Positions 34,343-43,737 of a stretch of 64,000 bases of DNA are shown in pieces. Position numbers and translations under genes: made by a program. The notes under the pieces were generated by a model. It was not told the origin of the DNA, made no database searches, and saw only the letters and a list, made by a program, of their open reading frames with translations. Location of the stretch: positions 1 through 64,000 of the forward strand of contig CANNFM010000001.1 in assembly GCA_947503835.1 (NCBI GenBank). The letters are read 5' to 3'. The stretch's first letter is position 1, and each line of letters opens with the position of its first letter. This stretch comes from an uncultured Aquimarina sp. Its GTDB lineage: Bacteria; Bacteroidota; Bacteroidia; Flavobacteriales; Flavobacteriaceae.

Positions 34343-34567
34343 ATAATTTTACGTGAAGCCACTATATATAGAACAAAATGAAACAAAGATTTGTAATCTT
34401 TTCCAATTAACTTTTTAACTAAGTTAATGTTGAAAAATGGCATGATTTATGAAAATCAAAATCACAAATGTTTTGTAAAACATTTGTTAGAACACCTTTT
34501 AAGGTTAGGTTACAAATTAGTTTTTAACACGATCATCAACTTTTATATAAAATTAATCCAAAACAGA

Positions 34568-35242
34568 ATGAAAAATAATGTCTATTTTTTTTGCCTGATA
34601 CTCCTTATTGTTTCTTGTAATAACACCAAAAAAGAAGAAAATAAAACTCTAAATACTAAGGAGAACACCTATATACAAATTGAAAAAAAGGAGGAATCTC
34701 GAACCGGTACATCAAAAACACCACTAAAATCATCTTCTATCGATAAAGAATCAGAGGAAATAGTATCTATTAAAAAATGGTTTAGCGAGATTAACTCTTC
34801 TATTTCGAACTACAAAAAGAAGGAAAATAAAGACATTGACATCTACAAAGATAGTAACCCAGAAAAATACTCTTATGAAAGCGAAAGAATATACCGGTTA
34901 GCTATGGTGGATCTTGAACGGTATTACGAAAGCAATGAGTTAAGAAAGGCCATCGTAAGGTTCTACGGCTATCAAGAGGACTTAATATCAGAATACTATT
35001 TTTGGAACGATTCACTTTTTTTTGTATTTAAAACTGAAATTAATTACTTGAAATCAAAATCAGCAGACGATTTTACAGAATCGGATAAGAAAAAAATGGA
35101 GAGTAGGTTCTATTTTCAGAATGGTAAGTTAATAAGATGGCTGGATCACAATAAAAAACAAATGAATTTGACTGATGTAAAAGCAAAAAAAATAGAACAA
35201 GAAATACTAAGTGATTCGCGTTTGTATAGAAATATAAAATAA
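34568..35242 (+). CDS. Lipoprotein, unknown function
   Basis: From the ATG at 34568 this is a 224-residue lipoprotein with lipobox LIVSC (C17), then a lysine/glutamate-rich linker (NNTKKEENK) and a helical, charged domain. A 47-residue upstream extension to 34427 is in frame but has no secretion features and would place the lipobox internally, so I reject it. No family recognised. Residues about 180-224 (FTESDKKKMESRFYFQNGKLIRWLD) look like a short conserved beta-hairpin. Confidence 0.72.
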   Translation: MKNNVYFFCLILLIVSCNNTKKEENKTLNTKENTYIQIEKKEESRTGTSKTPLKSSSIDKESEEIVSIKKWFSEINSSISNYKKKENKDIDIYKDSNPEKYSYESERIYRLAMVDLERYYESNELRKAIVRFYGYQEDLISEYYFWNDSLFFVFKTEINYLKSKSADDFTESDKKKMESRFYFQNGKLIRWLDHNKKQMNLTDVKAKKIEQEILSDSRLYRNIK

Positions 35243-35299
35243 AGATAACGCAATATATAGCCTATTAAGCAAACCGTTATTTCTAATTACTTCAATATC

Positions 35300-36001
35300 A
35301 TGAAACACTTTTCTACCATACTATTTTTGATTCTTTCCTTAGGCACTTTTGGACAAGAACTGGCCAATGGGGTGATAATGCCCAGTTCAGATTGGCCTTT
35401 TGATGATCATTCCTTTGTGTATATTCCAAGTTCTGGGCTTTCAGCTTATGATAAACCAAACGGGAAACAGGTTGCTCAAATTCAACTAGGAAAACCAGAT
35501 ATGAATGGTCACATTTTTAATGCATCCATAAAAATGAACGATGAAGTTACTGAATTCTCTAATTCTAATTTTTCTACGGTTGGTTATGACGAAACAGCAC
35601 TGATTTATACTGATATTCGCAATGGGTTTGTACAGACTAATGATGGGTATTGGCTGAGTATAGATGAACTAACTTCAAAATGTCTACAGCCACTAACTTG
35701 GATGGATTACTTAATCAACAGAGAAGATGTCTTAGGCTGGTACGCTAATGATCCTGGATTGAATTTACGAACAGGACCTTCAATCACTTTTGATATCATA
35801 CTTACCCTAAAGGGTGATCTTTTTGAAATAACACCAACCCGAGAGACTAATGGGCTTTGGTGTAAAGTAAAAGTAACCGAATACAAGGAGCATCCATGTT
35901 CAGGAGGCGAAGATTTAATCATCAGAACCATAAATGGATGGGTCAAACTATTATCAGATGAACAAACGCCTAATGTTTGGAACTATAGTAAAGGCTGTTA
36001 A
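35300..36001 (+). CDS. Secreted SH3-domain protein
   Basis: A 233-residue protein with signal peptide (about 1-18) and a bacterial SH3-like domain near residues 145-185 (GWYANDPGLNLRTGPSITFDIILTLKGDLFEI), a type associated with cell-wall or peptide binding. Two cysteines in the second half (C195-type in EHPCSGGED and the C-terminal CysX) may form a disulfide. It lies 57 bp after the lipoprotein gene; co-transcription is possible. Confidence 0.75.
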   Translation: MKHFSTILFLILSLGTFGQELANGVIMPSSDWPFDDHSFVYIPSSGLSAYDKPNGKQVAQIQLGKPDMNGHIFNASIKMNDEVTEFSNSNFSTVGYDETALIYTDIRNGFVQTNDGYWLSIDELTSKCLQPLTWMDYLINREDVLGWYANDPGLNLRTGPSITFDIILTLKGDLFEITPTRETNGLWCKVKVTEYKEHPCSGGEDLIIRTINGWVKLLSDEQTPNVWNYSKGC

Positions 36002-36152
36002 AAATTGATATTACTTGAATGGAATAAGAGTCGAATTACAAACAACACATATCATTGATTATGATCGAATTCTTCTATTAGAAATTCAATAAAAAATGTT
36101 GTCAAAAAAACAAATACACACTTAGAGATATATACGATAATGCTAAAAGGCC

Positions 36153-37175
36153 TTACTTAGAATTAACAGCAGGACATTTACAGTTCCAACGTTCTTTACG
36201 TTTTCCGAAATCATAACCTAATGTGATTTGATGAAAACCTCCATTATCTAGAACAACAGAATTGGCTTGATAACTATAGGTATACCCTACCATCCATTTT
36301 TTATAATTAACTCCCAAAAACGGGGTAAAATACTGTAAATTCTGACTTTTTACCGAAGCTCCATCTTCAGAAAATTCTGCTCCATCCAGATTACGTCTGT
36401 ATGATAATCCCCCCCATACCGTCGTAACCTCGCCAAGATCTCTGTACGCTTTTAGATTCGCATCAAAACTACTCTCCTGTGTTTGATCGGTCACTTGATA
36501 TAAAACCGATGGCTCTACACTCCATGCCGTAGCACCAATGCCAAAAAGATGACCCACAGAAAGTAAATACCTGCGCTGGTTATTTGGTTCTTGTATTGGT
36601 GTATTATTATTAAAAATATCTCGTGTGGTAGGCAAAAGGTTTTTAACCGTAAAATGGGCGTACCATTCTAAAAAATTATACGATAACCCAACATCTACGT
36701 TATAATAAGAATCTTTTTGTACTCTATCCAAAATTACAGGATCGGGATCAGCAATATCAAATAATCCTACTAAATCCAAATTAGATTGAATAAATCCTCC
36801 ACTTACCCCAAAGGATAACATATTTAAATCGGTTCTATCTCTGGAAAACAAAAGATGATATGCGAAAGTAACGTAAACTCCAGTTTGAGAAAATCTTCCG
36901 TTCTCATCTTTAAATATAATACCTCCTAATCCAGTTTTATCTCCGACTCTAAAATTGATATTAGCCGATTGTGTACTAGGAGCATTATCCACATTAAACC
37001 ATTGTTTTCTTGCTGTTAATCTTATTTTATTTGCATTTGAGGCACCCGCCATGGCAGGATGAACCAAATAAAGGTTATCTGATAGGTAATCTGCATATAC
37101 AGGGATTCCTTCTTGCGAGAGAACAGATCGCGAAAGTAACACCAATATTATTACATAAAATGTTTTTAAGTTCAT
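36153..37175 (-). CDS. PorP/SprF family type IX secretion-related outer membrane protein
   Basis: A 340-residue outer-membrane beta-barrel with signal peptide (about 1-20). Family hallmarks: LYLVHPAMAGASNANKIRLTARKQWFNV, DKTGLGGIIFKDENGRFSQTG, AYHLLFSRD, and a C-terminal strand GFHQITLGYDFGKRK. SprF-type proteins are usually paired with one large secreted adhesin and help deliver or anchor it. Here no large gene with a type IX sorting domain is adjacent, so the partner is unknown. Isolated on the minus strand. Confidence 0.9.
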   Translation of the reverse strand: MNLKTFYVIILVLLSRSVLSQEGIPVYADYLSDNLYLVHPAMAGASNANKIRLTARKQWFNVDNAPSTQSANINFRVGDKTGLGGIIFKDENGRFSQTGVYVTFAYHLLFSRDRTDLNMLSFGVSGGFIQSNLDLVGLFDIADPDPVILDRVQKDSYYNVDVGLSYNFLEWYAHFTVKNLLPTTRDIFNNNTPIQEPNNQRRYLLSVGHLFGIGATAWSVEPSVLYQVTDQTQESSFDANLKAYRDLGEVTTVWGGLSYRRNLDGAEFSEDGASVKSQNLQYFTPFLGVNYKKWMVGYTYSYQANSVVLDNGGFHQITLGYDFGKRKERWNCKCPAVNSK

Positions 37176-37429
37176 CTGGGTTCTATTATTTACGGGGCTA
37201 AATAGAATTTGTGAATTAAATTTAAACTATTAAAAACAGCTTATATTGTGGGGCTTCACTATTTATTTATAAAAAACCTTATCCAATTATATTAGATTCA
37301 AAGATATAAATTTTTGTTAGAAACAGAGATTTTGCCTTGATATATGCAATAATAGTTAAAAAGTGTTAGCAGAGCAAATACCTTGATGATATCGAATTCC
37401 TTTTTAGTAAATTTGCTAAAAATTAGCGC
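37176..37429. other. Intergenic region between porP-like and nfu genes
   Basis: 254 bp, AT-rich. Holds the nfu promoter (37383-37415) and, on the minus strand, a TATCTTTG box at 37306-37299 that could serve the porP-like gene with a leader of about 115 nt. Confidence 0.5.
37383..37415 (+). promoter_or_regulatory. Promoter of the Nfu-type gene
   Basis: TTG (37383-37385), 22-bp spacer, TAAATTTG (37408-37415), exact -7 box; ATG follows at 37430. Confidence 0.6.
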
Positions 37430-38341
37430 ATGGAAAAGAATTTTGAAATAAAAATAGAGACTACATCCAATCCTGGTATTATTAAATTTGAAGCCAATTA
37501 CTTCTTAACGGAGCACACTAGTTACGAATTTGAGAATGTTGATCAAGCAAAAAACTCTCCTTTAGCACAACAATTGTTCTATTTACCTTTTGTTAAAAGA
37601 GTTTTTATAGCTCAAAATTTTGTGGCCATCGATAAATATGATATTGTAGAGTGGTCAGATGTACAGGAAGAAGTCGCCGATCAAATTAGAAACTACCTTA
37701 ATGAGGGTCAACCTGTGATCACTGAAGCCGAAGCTGAAACTAACAAAAAAATTCCTATTACAATATACGCTGAAAGCACCCCTAATCCTGCAGTGCTAAA
37801 ATTTGTAGCCAATAAAAAATTAGTACTTGCGGGACACGAATTTAAAAATATAGACGACGCTAAAGAAGCTCCTTTGGCACAAGAATTATTTCATTTCCCA
37901 TTTGTAAAAGAAGTATACATAGCCGAAAATTATATTTCGGTCAGTAAATATGACATGGCAGACTGGAATGACATTACTATCGAAATCAGAGAGTTTTTAC
38001 GAAATTACCTTGAACAGGGTAAAGAAGTTTTGTCTGCCAATGCTTCAATATCTAAAAAAGAAGTTGAAAAACAAGCAGATGTAGACTTCGAAAAACTCGA
38101 TGATGTTTCAAAAGATATTATAAATATCATTGAAGAATATATAAAACCTGCCGTTGCCAGTGATGGAGGAAATATATTATTTGACTCCTATGATCCAGAA
38201 AGCAAAGGTGTGAAAGTTATTTTACAAGGAGCCTGCAGTGGATGCCCGTCTTCTACTTTTACTTTGAAAAATGGTATCGAAAACATGCTAAAAGAGATGT
38301 TAAAAGATAAAGTTGAGTATGTAGAAGCATTAAATGGGTAG
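37430..38341 (+). CDS. NifU/Nfu-type iron-sulfur carrier with duplicated N domain
   Basis: A 303-residue iron-sulfur cluster carrier. The C-terminal NifU domain (about 219-303) contains the cluster-binding CxxC at C269 and C272 (GACSGCPSSTF). The N-terminal Nfu_N domain occurs twice (about 5-92 and 109-193), with matched motifs such as PLAQQLFYLPFVKRVFIAQN and PLAQELFHFPFVKEVYIAEN. The usual family has a single copy of this domain. A consensus promoter lies upstream. Confidence 0.92.
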   Translation: MEKNFEIKIETTSNPGIIKFEANYFLTEHTSYEFENVDQAKNSPLAQQLFYLPFVKRVFIAQNFVAIDKYDIVEWSDVQEEVADQIRNYLNEGQPVITEAEAETNKKIPITIYAESTPNPAVLKFVANKKLVLAGHEFKNIDDAKEAPLAQELFHFPFVKEVYIAENYISVSKYDMADWNDITIEIREFLRNYLEQGKEVLSANASISKKEVEKQADVDFEKLDDVSKDIINIIEEYIKPAVASDGGNILFDSYDPESKGVKVILQGACSGCPSSTFTLKNGIENMLKEMLKDKVEYVEALNG

Positions 38342-38466
38342 TTTGCCGAAAAAGAGTTAATTACACCGAAAAAACTGTTAAAATAATACCTGTTTTTATT
38401 TCAAAAAGAACAAAGTATGCCGTATCTTAGAGATTCTTTTAAAATATTAACTAAAAAATCATTAAA

Positions 38467-38667
38467 ATGGCAATTGTTAAAACTATTGAAATAATAGCAA
38501 GCTCTGAAAAAGGTTGGGATGATGCAGCTAAAAGTGGAATAAAACAAGCTGGAAAAACCGTAAAAGGTATCAAATCTGCTTGGGTATCTGATCAAAAAGT
38601 TATAGTAAAAGATAATGAGGTCACCGAGTATAGAGTGAGCCTTAAAGTATCTTTTGAAATAAAATAA
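38467..38667 (+). CDS. Dodecin
   Basis: A 66-residue dodecin, a flavin-binding or flavin-storing protein that assembles into dodecamers. The full family pattern is visible, including KTIEIIASSEKGWDDAAKSG and TVKGIKSAWVSDQKVIVKD, with the tryptophan (W36 type) that stacks on the isoalloxazine. It is short but clearly complete, with ATG start and a terminator behind. Confidence 0.95.
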   Translation: MAIVKTIEIIASSEKGWDDAAKSGIKQAGKTVKGIKSAWVSDQKVIVKDNEVTEYRVSLKVSFEIK

Positions 38668-38692
38668 AAGCTTTACGGCTTATTTATTTAAG

Positions 38693-38724
38693 AGCATTCT
38701 GAATATATTCAGAATGCTTTTTAT
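38693..38724 (+). terminator. Terminator after the dodecin gene
   Basis: Stem AGCATTCTGAAT / ATTCAGAATGCT followed by T run; 26 bp after the stop. Confidence 0.88.
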
Positions 38725-38751
38725 ATTTTAGACATTATCAAAAAGATTATT

Positions 38752-40851
38752 ATGAAGTATTGGCTTTTTTACCTACTAATTATAACTAGCTCTTGCACAA
38801 GTCAAAATAAACAATCTATGAAACATCAATACACCAATGAGTTGGCTCAAGAAACAAGCCCATACTTACTTCAGCACGCCCATAATCCTGTAGATTGGAA
38901 GCCTTGGGGCGAAAAGGCATTAGATGTAGCCAAAAAAGAAAATAAACTGATCATCATTAGTATAGGATACGCTGCTTGTCATTGGTGTCATGTAATGGAA
39001 CATGAAAGCTTTGAAGACCCACAAGTCGCAGAAATAATGAATACCAATTATATCAATATCAAGGTAGATCGCGAAGAACGACCAGATGTAGATCAAGTAT
39101 ATATGAATGCCGTACAATTAATGACCGGCAGTGGTGGCTGGCCTCTTAATGTGATCGCTTTACCCGATGGAAGACCGGTTTGGGGAGGTACATATTTCCC
39201 AAAGGGAAATTGGGTTGATGCATTAAAACAAGTTGCAAATCTATATGAAAAACAACCAGACAAACTTTTGGAATATGCCGAAAAGCTAGAACAAGGGATC
39301 AAAGCTATTGACATCATTGAAACCAATACCGAAGAGCAAAACTTTAGTAAAGATTTTATTGCTTCTTCTGTAAAAAAATGGAGCAGTAATTTTGACCATA
39401 AGCTAGGAGGTACAAAAAGAGTTCCTAAATTCATGATGCCTAATAATTATCAATTCCTTCTTCGATATGCACATCAGACAAAAGATAAGGAGCTAATGGA
39501 TTATGTAATAAATACGTTAACAAAAATTTCGTTTGGAGGAGTGTATGATCATATCGGTGGTGGGTTTTCACGATATTCTACAGATGGTAAATGGCATGTT
39601 CCGCACTTCGAAAAAATGCTATATGATAATGCTCAGTTAGTAAGCTTATATTCTGATGCATATTTGATTACTAAAGACACATGGTTTAAGGATGTAGTAT
39701 ATGAAACTCTAGATTTTGTATCAAGAGAACTAACCAATAATGAAGGTGCTTTTTACTCTTCTCTAGATGCAGATAGCAAAACTCTAGATGATGAGTTAGA
39801 AGAAGGTGCTTTTTATGTATGGACCAAAAAGGAATTAAAAACCATACTAGAAAATGACTACGAACTATTTTCTAAATATTACAACATTAATTCATACGGT
39901 TTCTGGGAAAAAGATAACTATGTACTAATAAAAAAGGAAAGTGATCAATTCTTTTGCAAAGAAAATAACATTAGCCATAAAGAGCTTAAAGAAAAAGTAC
40001 TGCAATGGAAAAAACTTCTACACCACCACCGAGAAAAACGCTCCAGGCCAAGATTGGATGACAAAACTTTAACATCATGGAATGCATTGATGCTAAAAGG
40101 ATATCTGGATGCATATAAGGTTTTTGGCGAAAAAAAGTTTTTGGATGCAGCAATAAAAAACGCCACTTTTATTAAAAATAAGCAACTACAACCCGACAAC
40201 TCGCTATTACATAACTATAAAAACGGAAAAAGTAGCGTAAATGGATATTTAGAAGACTATGCTACGCTTATAGAAGCTTTTATTGCCTTATATCAAAACA
40301 CTTTTGATCCAGAATGGATCGATATTTCAAAACAACTTACAGAATATACGTTAACGCATTTCTTCGATAAAGAAAAAAGCATATTCTATTTCACATCAGA
40401 TAAAGATCCAAAGCTTATCACACGCACAATAGAGTCCAGCGATAATGTAATTCCGGCATCCAATTCAATTATGGCTAAGAATTTATTTATGCTATCCCAT
40501 TATTACGACATGAAACAGTATAAAGAGATAAGTAAGCAGATGTTGCATAATATAAAGCCCCAAATCGAATCATATGCATCAGGATATTCTAATTGGCTTG
40601 ATCAAATGCTTAATTTTTCGTTTGATTTTTATGAAATAGCGATCACTGGTACTCAATCTAAAAACAAAGTACAAGAGCTTAACAAAACGTATATCCCAAA
40701 TAAATTACTAGCAGTAAGCCAATCGGATTCTGAAAGAGTGTTATTAAAAAACAGATTTGCTGAAGGCAAGACTTTGATTTATGTATGTGTCAATAACTCT
40801 TGTAAATATCCTGTAGAAGATACAAAGGATGCTATTCGATTTTTAGAGTGA
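38752..40851 (+). CDS. YyaL/SPATA20-like thioredoxin-domain protein (DUF255)
   Basis: A 699-residue lipoprotein-like protein; the lipobox is TSSC (C15). The thioredoxin-like DUF255 domain starts around residue 25 and carries the hallmark CHWCH (76-80). From about residue 200 an alpha/alpha-toroid region follows ([31 protein letters not shown]). Orthologues (YyaL in Bacillus, SPATA20 in animals) are widespread; function is uncertain, often described as a cellobiose epimerase-like or thioredoxin-like enzyme. The N-terminal lipid anchor is unusual compared with cytosolic homologues. Confidence 0.88.
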   Translation: MKYWLFYLLIITSSCTSQNKQSMKHQYTNELAQETSPYLLQHAHNPVDWKPWGEKALDVAKKENKLIIISIGYAACHWCHVMEHESFEDPQVAEIMNTNYINIKVDREERPDVDQVYMNAVQLMTGSGGWPLNVIALPDGRPVWGGTYFPKGNWVDALKQVANLYEKQPDKLLEYAEKLEQGIKAIDIIETNTEEQNFSKDFIASSVKKWSSNFDHKLGGTKRVPKFMMPNNYQFLLRYAHQTKDKELMDYVINTLTKISFGGVYDHIGGGFSRYSTDGKWHVPHFEKMLYDNAQLVSLYSDAYLITKDTWFKDVVYETLDFVSRELTNNEGAFYSSLDADSKTLDDELEEGAFYVWTKKELKTILENDYELFSKYYNINSYGFWEKDNYVLIKKESDQFFCKENNISHKELKEKVLQWKKLLHHHREKRSRPRLDDKTLTSWNALMLKGYLDAYKVFGEKKFLDAAIKNATFIKNKQLQPDNSLLHNYKNGKSSVNGYLEDYATLIEAFIALYQNTFDPEWIDISKQLTEYTLTHFFDKEKSIFYFTSDKDPKLITRTIESSDNVIPASNSIMAKNLFMLSHYYDMKQYKEISKQMLHNIKPQIESYASGYSNWLDQMLNFSFDFYEIAITGTQSKNKVQELNKTYIPNKLLAVSQSDSERVLLKNRFAEGKTLIYVCVNNSCKYPVEDTKDAIRFLE

Positions 40852-41135
40852 TTTTTTAGCAGTAAATCTTGCTTACGAACAAAAATCCAACATTACAAAA
40901 AAAATACTCTTGAAAAGGGCACATTATGCTCTATTGAATTGAGTAGAATCAAATATTAAAAAACCTACACCACAAACACCTTTTTTATTTGCTTTTTTAC
41001 CTTCATTTTCACCAAAATGGTATGAAAAAAATTAATTTATGCAAAAATAAAGTGTTAAAAACATCCGATGAACGAAGGTAAAAAAGTCAAAAATCATCCA
41101 ATTACAACGTTTTCGTAAGCGAAATCTTACAAATT

Positions 41136-41163
41136 TTACGGTTAAACCATAAGTAAATTATGT
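41136..41163. promoter_or_regulatory. 28-bp element with dyad TTACGGTTAAACCATAA
   Basis: An imperfect 17-bp dyad followed by an ATTATGT-ending tail; aligns gap-free with 12168-12195. It ends 152 bp before the ATG at 41315, against 148 bp at the other site. Both downstream genes encode short secreted proteins. Confidence 0.5.
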
Positions 41164-41261
41164 GGATTTTATGTTAAAATTTGCTTTTTACTTTGAAAAA
41201 CGCAACTCTACTTCCATTAATATTGAATAATTCGTAAAAATTATGCCAAATATCTAAATAA

Positions 41262-41293
41262 TTGTGTTTAAACTAGCGTTTTTTTTAAATTTA
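41262..41293 (+). promoter_or_regulatory. Near-consensus promoter of the first secreted paralogue
   Basis: TTG (41262-41264), 21-bp spacer, TAAATTTA (41286-41293), one mismatch to TAnnTTTG. This supports the ATG at 41315 over the GTG at 41264, which lies in the -33 box. Confidence 0.4.
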
Positions 41294-41314
41294 CCTCACC
41301 TAAATCTATGTAAC

Positions 41315-42016
41315 ATGAAGAAAATACTACTTTTATTATTTTTAATAATATCGTCTACATTACTCGCGCAATTACCCAGAAATTTATTAAAATCTACGGA
41401 GAGAGTTTCGACGTTTGATGAATACGATGGTTCTTTATATATGAAAGCTAGATATAAAGAATCGAGTGTTATAGATGAAAAGGCCGGAGCTTTTGACGCT
41501 AAACTTAAGTATAACATCTTTACAGACGCATTAGAGTATAATCAAGGATCAAAGCTCTTTGAAGTACTTAAGAGTACAACTATTCATGCTCGTATCGATG
41601 GTGATTATTTTTATTTCTGTGAATTTAAAACCCCAAGAGGTCTTAAAAGAGAAGGATATTATGTTTTGGTCGAACTAAATGACAGATATAGAATTTATAA
41701 AAGATTTACACTTGACATTAAAGAACCAACAAAGAATACATTAACGCAGATTGGCGAAGCTGGTGTTCTTAAGATGATAACTACATATTATTTAGAAGAA
41801 GATGGTATGATAGTGGAGCTACCAATGAACAAGAAACAAATGTTAGCTACATTTAGTGATAAAGAAGATGAACTAAAAGCATATTTAAAGAAAGAAAGTA
41901 TTCGTTTAAGAAAAGAAGAAGATTTAATTCGATTAGTAGCTAGATATAATGCTTTAAAAAGTACTGATTCTAGCCCTTCTCAAAGTCTTCTAAGTAATCT
42001 AAGTAGACGCAACTAG
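41315..42016 (+). CDS. Secreted protein, tandem paralogue 1, unknown function
   Basis: A 233-residue protein with signal peptide (about 1-19, ending before QLPRN). It has the same length as the gene at 42316, and the two align along their whole length, sharing for example EKAGAFDAKLKYNIFTDALEY, RGYYVLVE-like segments, TYYLEEDG, LPMNKK and SDKEDELK. The middle is beta-rich; the C-terminal third is helical and charged (RLRKEEDLIRLVARYNALK). I recognise no family. It has its own near-consensus promoter and terminator. Confidence 0.8.
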   Translation: MKKILLLLFLIISSTLLAQLPRNLLKSTERVSTFDEYDGSLYMKARYKESSVIDEKAGAFDAKLKYNIFTDALEYNQGSKLFEVLKSTTIHARIDGDYFYFCEFKTPRGLKREGYYVLVELNDRYRIYKRFTLDIKEPTKNTLTQIGEAGVLKMITTYYLEEDGMIVELPMNKKQMLATFSDKEDELKAYLKKESIRLRKEEDLIRLVARYNALKSTDSSPSQSLLSNLSRRN

Positions 42017-42067
42017 TATACTTTTTTACAATCTTTGTATTTAAAAAATTTAGGAAACTTAATATTG

Positions 42068-42095
42068 GCCACCTTATGTAGGTGGCTTTTTTTTT
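42068..42095 (+). terminator. Terminator between the two paralogues
   Basis: Stem GCCACC / GGTGGC with a 7-nt loop and nine T. It separates the paralogues into two transcription units. Confidence 0.88.
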
Positions 42096-42263
42096 GTATT
42101 AAAAATAACATAATCCCGATTCTTCAAAAGTCTTATTTAACAATACAATTTGGTACTATACGATTACAATTACCTTTAAAAGATAACGCCGATCAGGTTA
42201 CTTTACTAGATTTTTTGATTTTTTGATAAAATTTTAAAAAATATTACTTTAAAACCTGTTTTT

Positions 42264-42295
42264 TTGCATTTTGTCGAATATTTTTAGTATATTAG
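42264..42295 (+). promoter_or_regulatory. Near-consensus promoter of the second paralogue
   Basis: TTG (42264-42266), 21-bp spacer, TATATTAG (42288-42295), one mismatch to TAnnTTTG, and 20 bp before the ATG at 42316. Spacer length is the same as for the first paralogue. Confidence 0.38.
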
Positions 42296-42315
42296 AAGTA
42301 TTAAAATAATTCACT

Positions 42316-43017
42316 ATGAGAAAAATACTACACGTTTTATTTTTTTTAGCTACACCATTATTGTTTGCTCAATTTTCGCAACCGATAGAACTTACAGAGA
42401 AAGTATCTGAATTAGAAAAATATGCTGGATCAGTATATATCAATAAAGAATATCAGAAAGCTAATGTAATTGATGAAAAATCTGGAACATATGATACCAG
42501 ACTTAAATATAATATTTACACAGATGCTCTAGAACATACTGTTGGAGGAAAATTACATGAAGTAATCAAAACTCCTACCACATATGCCCGAATTGATAAT
42601 GATTATTACTATTACTGTAATTTTCAGAGCGATCGTGGTCGTTCAAAAAGAGGGTACTATGTTCTTGTCGAAATGAATGATTTATATCGCGTTTATAAGA
42701 AATACGATCTTAAAATAACAGAACCAAAAGAGATGGATCCTATGACCGGTAGTGCAGTCACAGGAAAAATTAAAGTGGTAACCACATTTTATCTTGAAGA
42801 AGATGGAGTACTTCAAGAGTTACCAATGAATAAAAAGGATTTCTTATCAGCATTTTCAGATAAAGAAGAAGAATTAAAACAATATATAAAAAAGGAAAAG
42901 ATTCGTCTTAAAAAAGAAGAGGATTTAGTACGACTCGTTGCTAGGTATAATGCTCTAAAATATTCAGAGACTAGCCCGTCACAAAATCTTTTAAGTAATA
43001 GGGTTCAAAATAACTAA
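42316..43017 (+). CDS. Secreted protein, tandem paralogue 2, unknown function
   Basis: A 233-residue protein with signal peptide (about 1-18), paralogous to the upstream gene. It keeps KSGTYDTRLKYNIYTDALEH, a tyrosine-rich strand DNDYYYYCNF, RGYYVLVEMNDLYRVYK, TFYLEEDGVLQELPMNKK and the charged C-terminal helix RLKKEEDLVRLVARYNALK. One cysteine (C97 type) is shared with paralogue 1. The last 47 bp overlap the convergent tsaB gene. No family recognised. Confidence 0.8.
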   Translation: MRKILHVLFFLATPLLFAQFSQPIELTEKVSELEKYAGSVYINKEYQKANVIDEKSGTYDTRLKYNIYTDALEHTVGGKLHEVIKTPTTYARIDNDYYYYCNFQSDRGRSKRGYYVLVEMNDLYRVYKKYDLKITEPKEMDPMTGSAVTGKIKVVTTFYLEEDGVLQELPMNKKDFLSAFSDKEEELKQYIKKEKIRLKKEEDLVRLVARYNALKYSETSPSQNLLSNRVQNN

Positions 43018-43633
43018 CGTCTTCAAAGTCTTTTTCCAAAAATTTAGTATAACTCAATATTGCCATCTCCTTTGCTGATGGCAATTTGTTTTGAATAAAA
43101 ACCGCATTATCACTATTGCAAATCGAAGAAAATTTTTCCACGCCATTACCAATAAAGTAAACGTTACCTCTTTGTAAATAACTTAAGAAAGACGCTTCTG
43201 TAAGGATTTCGGCCTTAGTATCTCTTATTTGATCATACGTACCAGAAAAAACAGCTGAATACACTTCCATTCGTCGTGCATCAATCATGGGTACAATAAC
43301 ACCTTTATTGGCTGACGTAACTTGCATTGATAATGCATGTAATGTTGGTATTGATATTAGCGGAATATCTAAAGCATAACATAATCCCTTAGCGGCAGAA
43401 ACGCCAATTCTTAGTCCTGTATATGATCCAGGGCCTTTGCTTACCGATATTGCCGAGAGATCTTTAAAAGATATCCCTCCTTCCTTAATTACGTTATCTA
43501 TAAAATTATGTAATCTCTCTGCATGAGAATATTTCGTATCGTAATCCTCCTTAAATGCAATGACCTCATCACCTTTAGTTAATGATACAGAACAATTAGT
43601 CGTAGAAGTTTCTATACATAGAATATATCCCAT
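42971..43633 (-). CDS. tsaB: tRNA threonylcarbamoyladenosine biosynthesis protein TsaB
   Basis: A 220-residue ASKHA-fold protein that partners TsaD in t6A37 tRNA modification. ILCIETSTTNCSVSL at the N-terminus, KYSHAERLHNFID and SKGPGSYTGLRIGVSAAKGLCYALDIP are family hallmarks. The 3' end overlaps the convergent paralogue-2 gene by 47 bp. An exact -7 box lies at 43650-43657. Confidence 0.95.
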   Translation of the reverse strand: MGYILCIETSTTNCSVSLTKGDEVIAFKEDYDTKYSHAERLHNFIDNVIKEGGISFKDLSAISVSKGPGSYTGLRIGVSAAKGLCYALDIPLISIPTLHALSMQVTSANKGVIVPMIDARRMEVYSAVFSGTYDQIRDTKAEILTEASFLSYLQRGNVYFIGNGVEKFSSICNSDNAVFIQNKLPSAKEMAILSYTKFLEKDFEDVSYFEPYYLKDFVTG

Positions 43634-43649
43634 CTTTATAAAATTTTGG

Positions 43650-43657
43650 CAAAGATA
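43650..43657 (-). promoter_or_regulatory. Candidate -7 element of tsaB
   Basis: Minus strand TATCTTTG, exact TAnnTTTG, 17 bp before the ATG. No clean -33 TTG was found. Confidence 0.4.
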
Positions 43658-43737
43658 ACCAAATAGGAAAACTATTTTTTGGATTCTTTTTCTGTTTCTG
43701 ACACGACTACTTCATTAAACAAACATGGTGTTGTTTG

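Larger units (their letters stand above)
40852..41314. other. Long intergenic region before the first secreted paralogue
   Basis: About 460 bp without a plausible gene. Its 3' half is dense in dyads: TTTCG-TAAG-CGAAA and GTAAG-CGAAAT-CTTAC overlap at 41111-41130, and the TTACGG dyad lies at 41136-41163. A near-consensus promoter is at 41262-41293. No strong terminator is seen after the YyaL-type gene. Confidence 0.6.

Noticed and set aside
37430..38341. Nitrogen fixation locus
   Set aside because: The NifU-type domain here is a general iron-sulfur carrier; no nif structural gene is present.
42035..42226. Open reading frame of 63 codons between the paralogues
   Set aside because: It runs through a strong terminator hairpin and T run, and its translation has no signal, domain or coding character.
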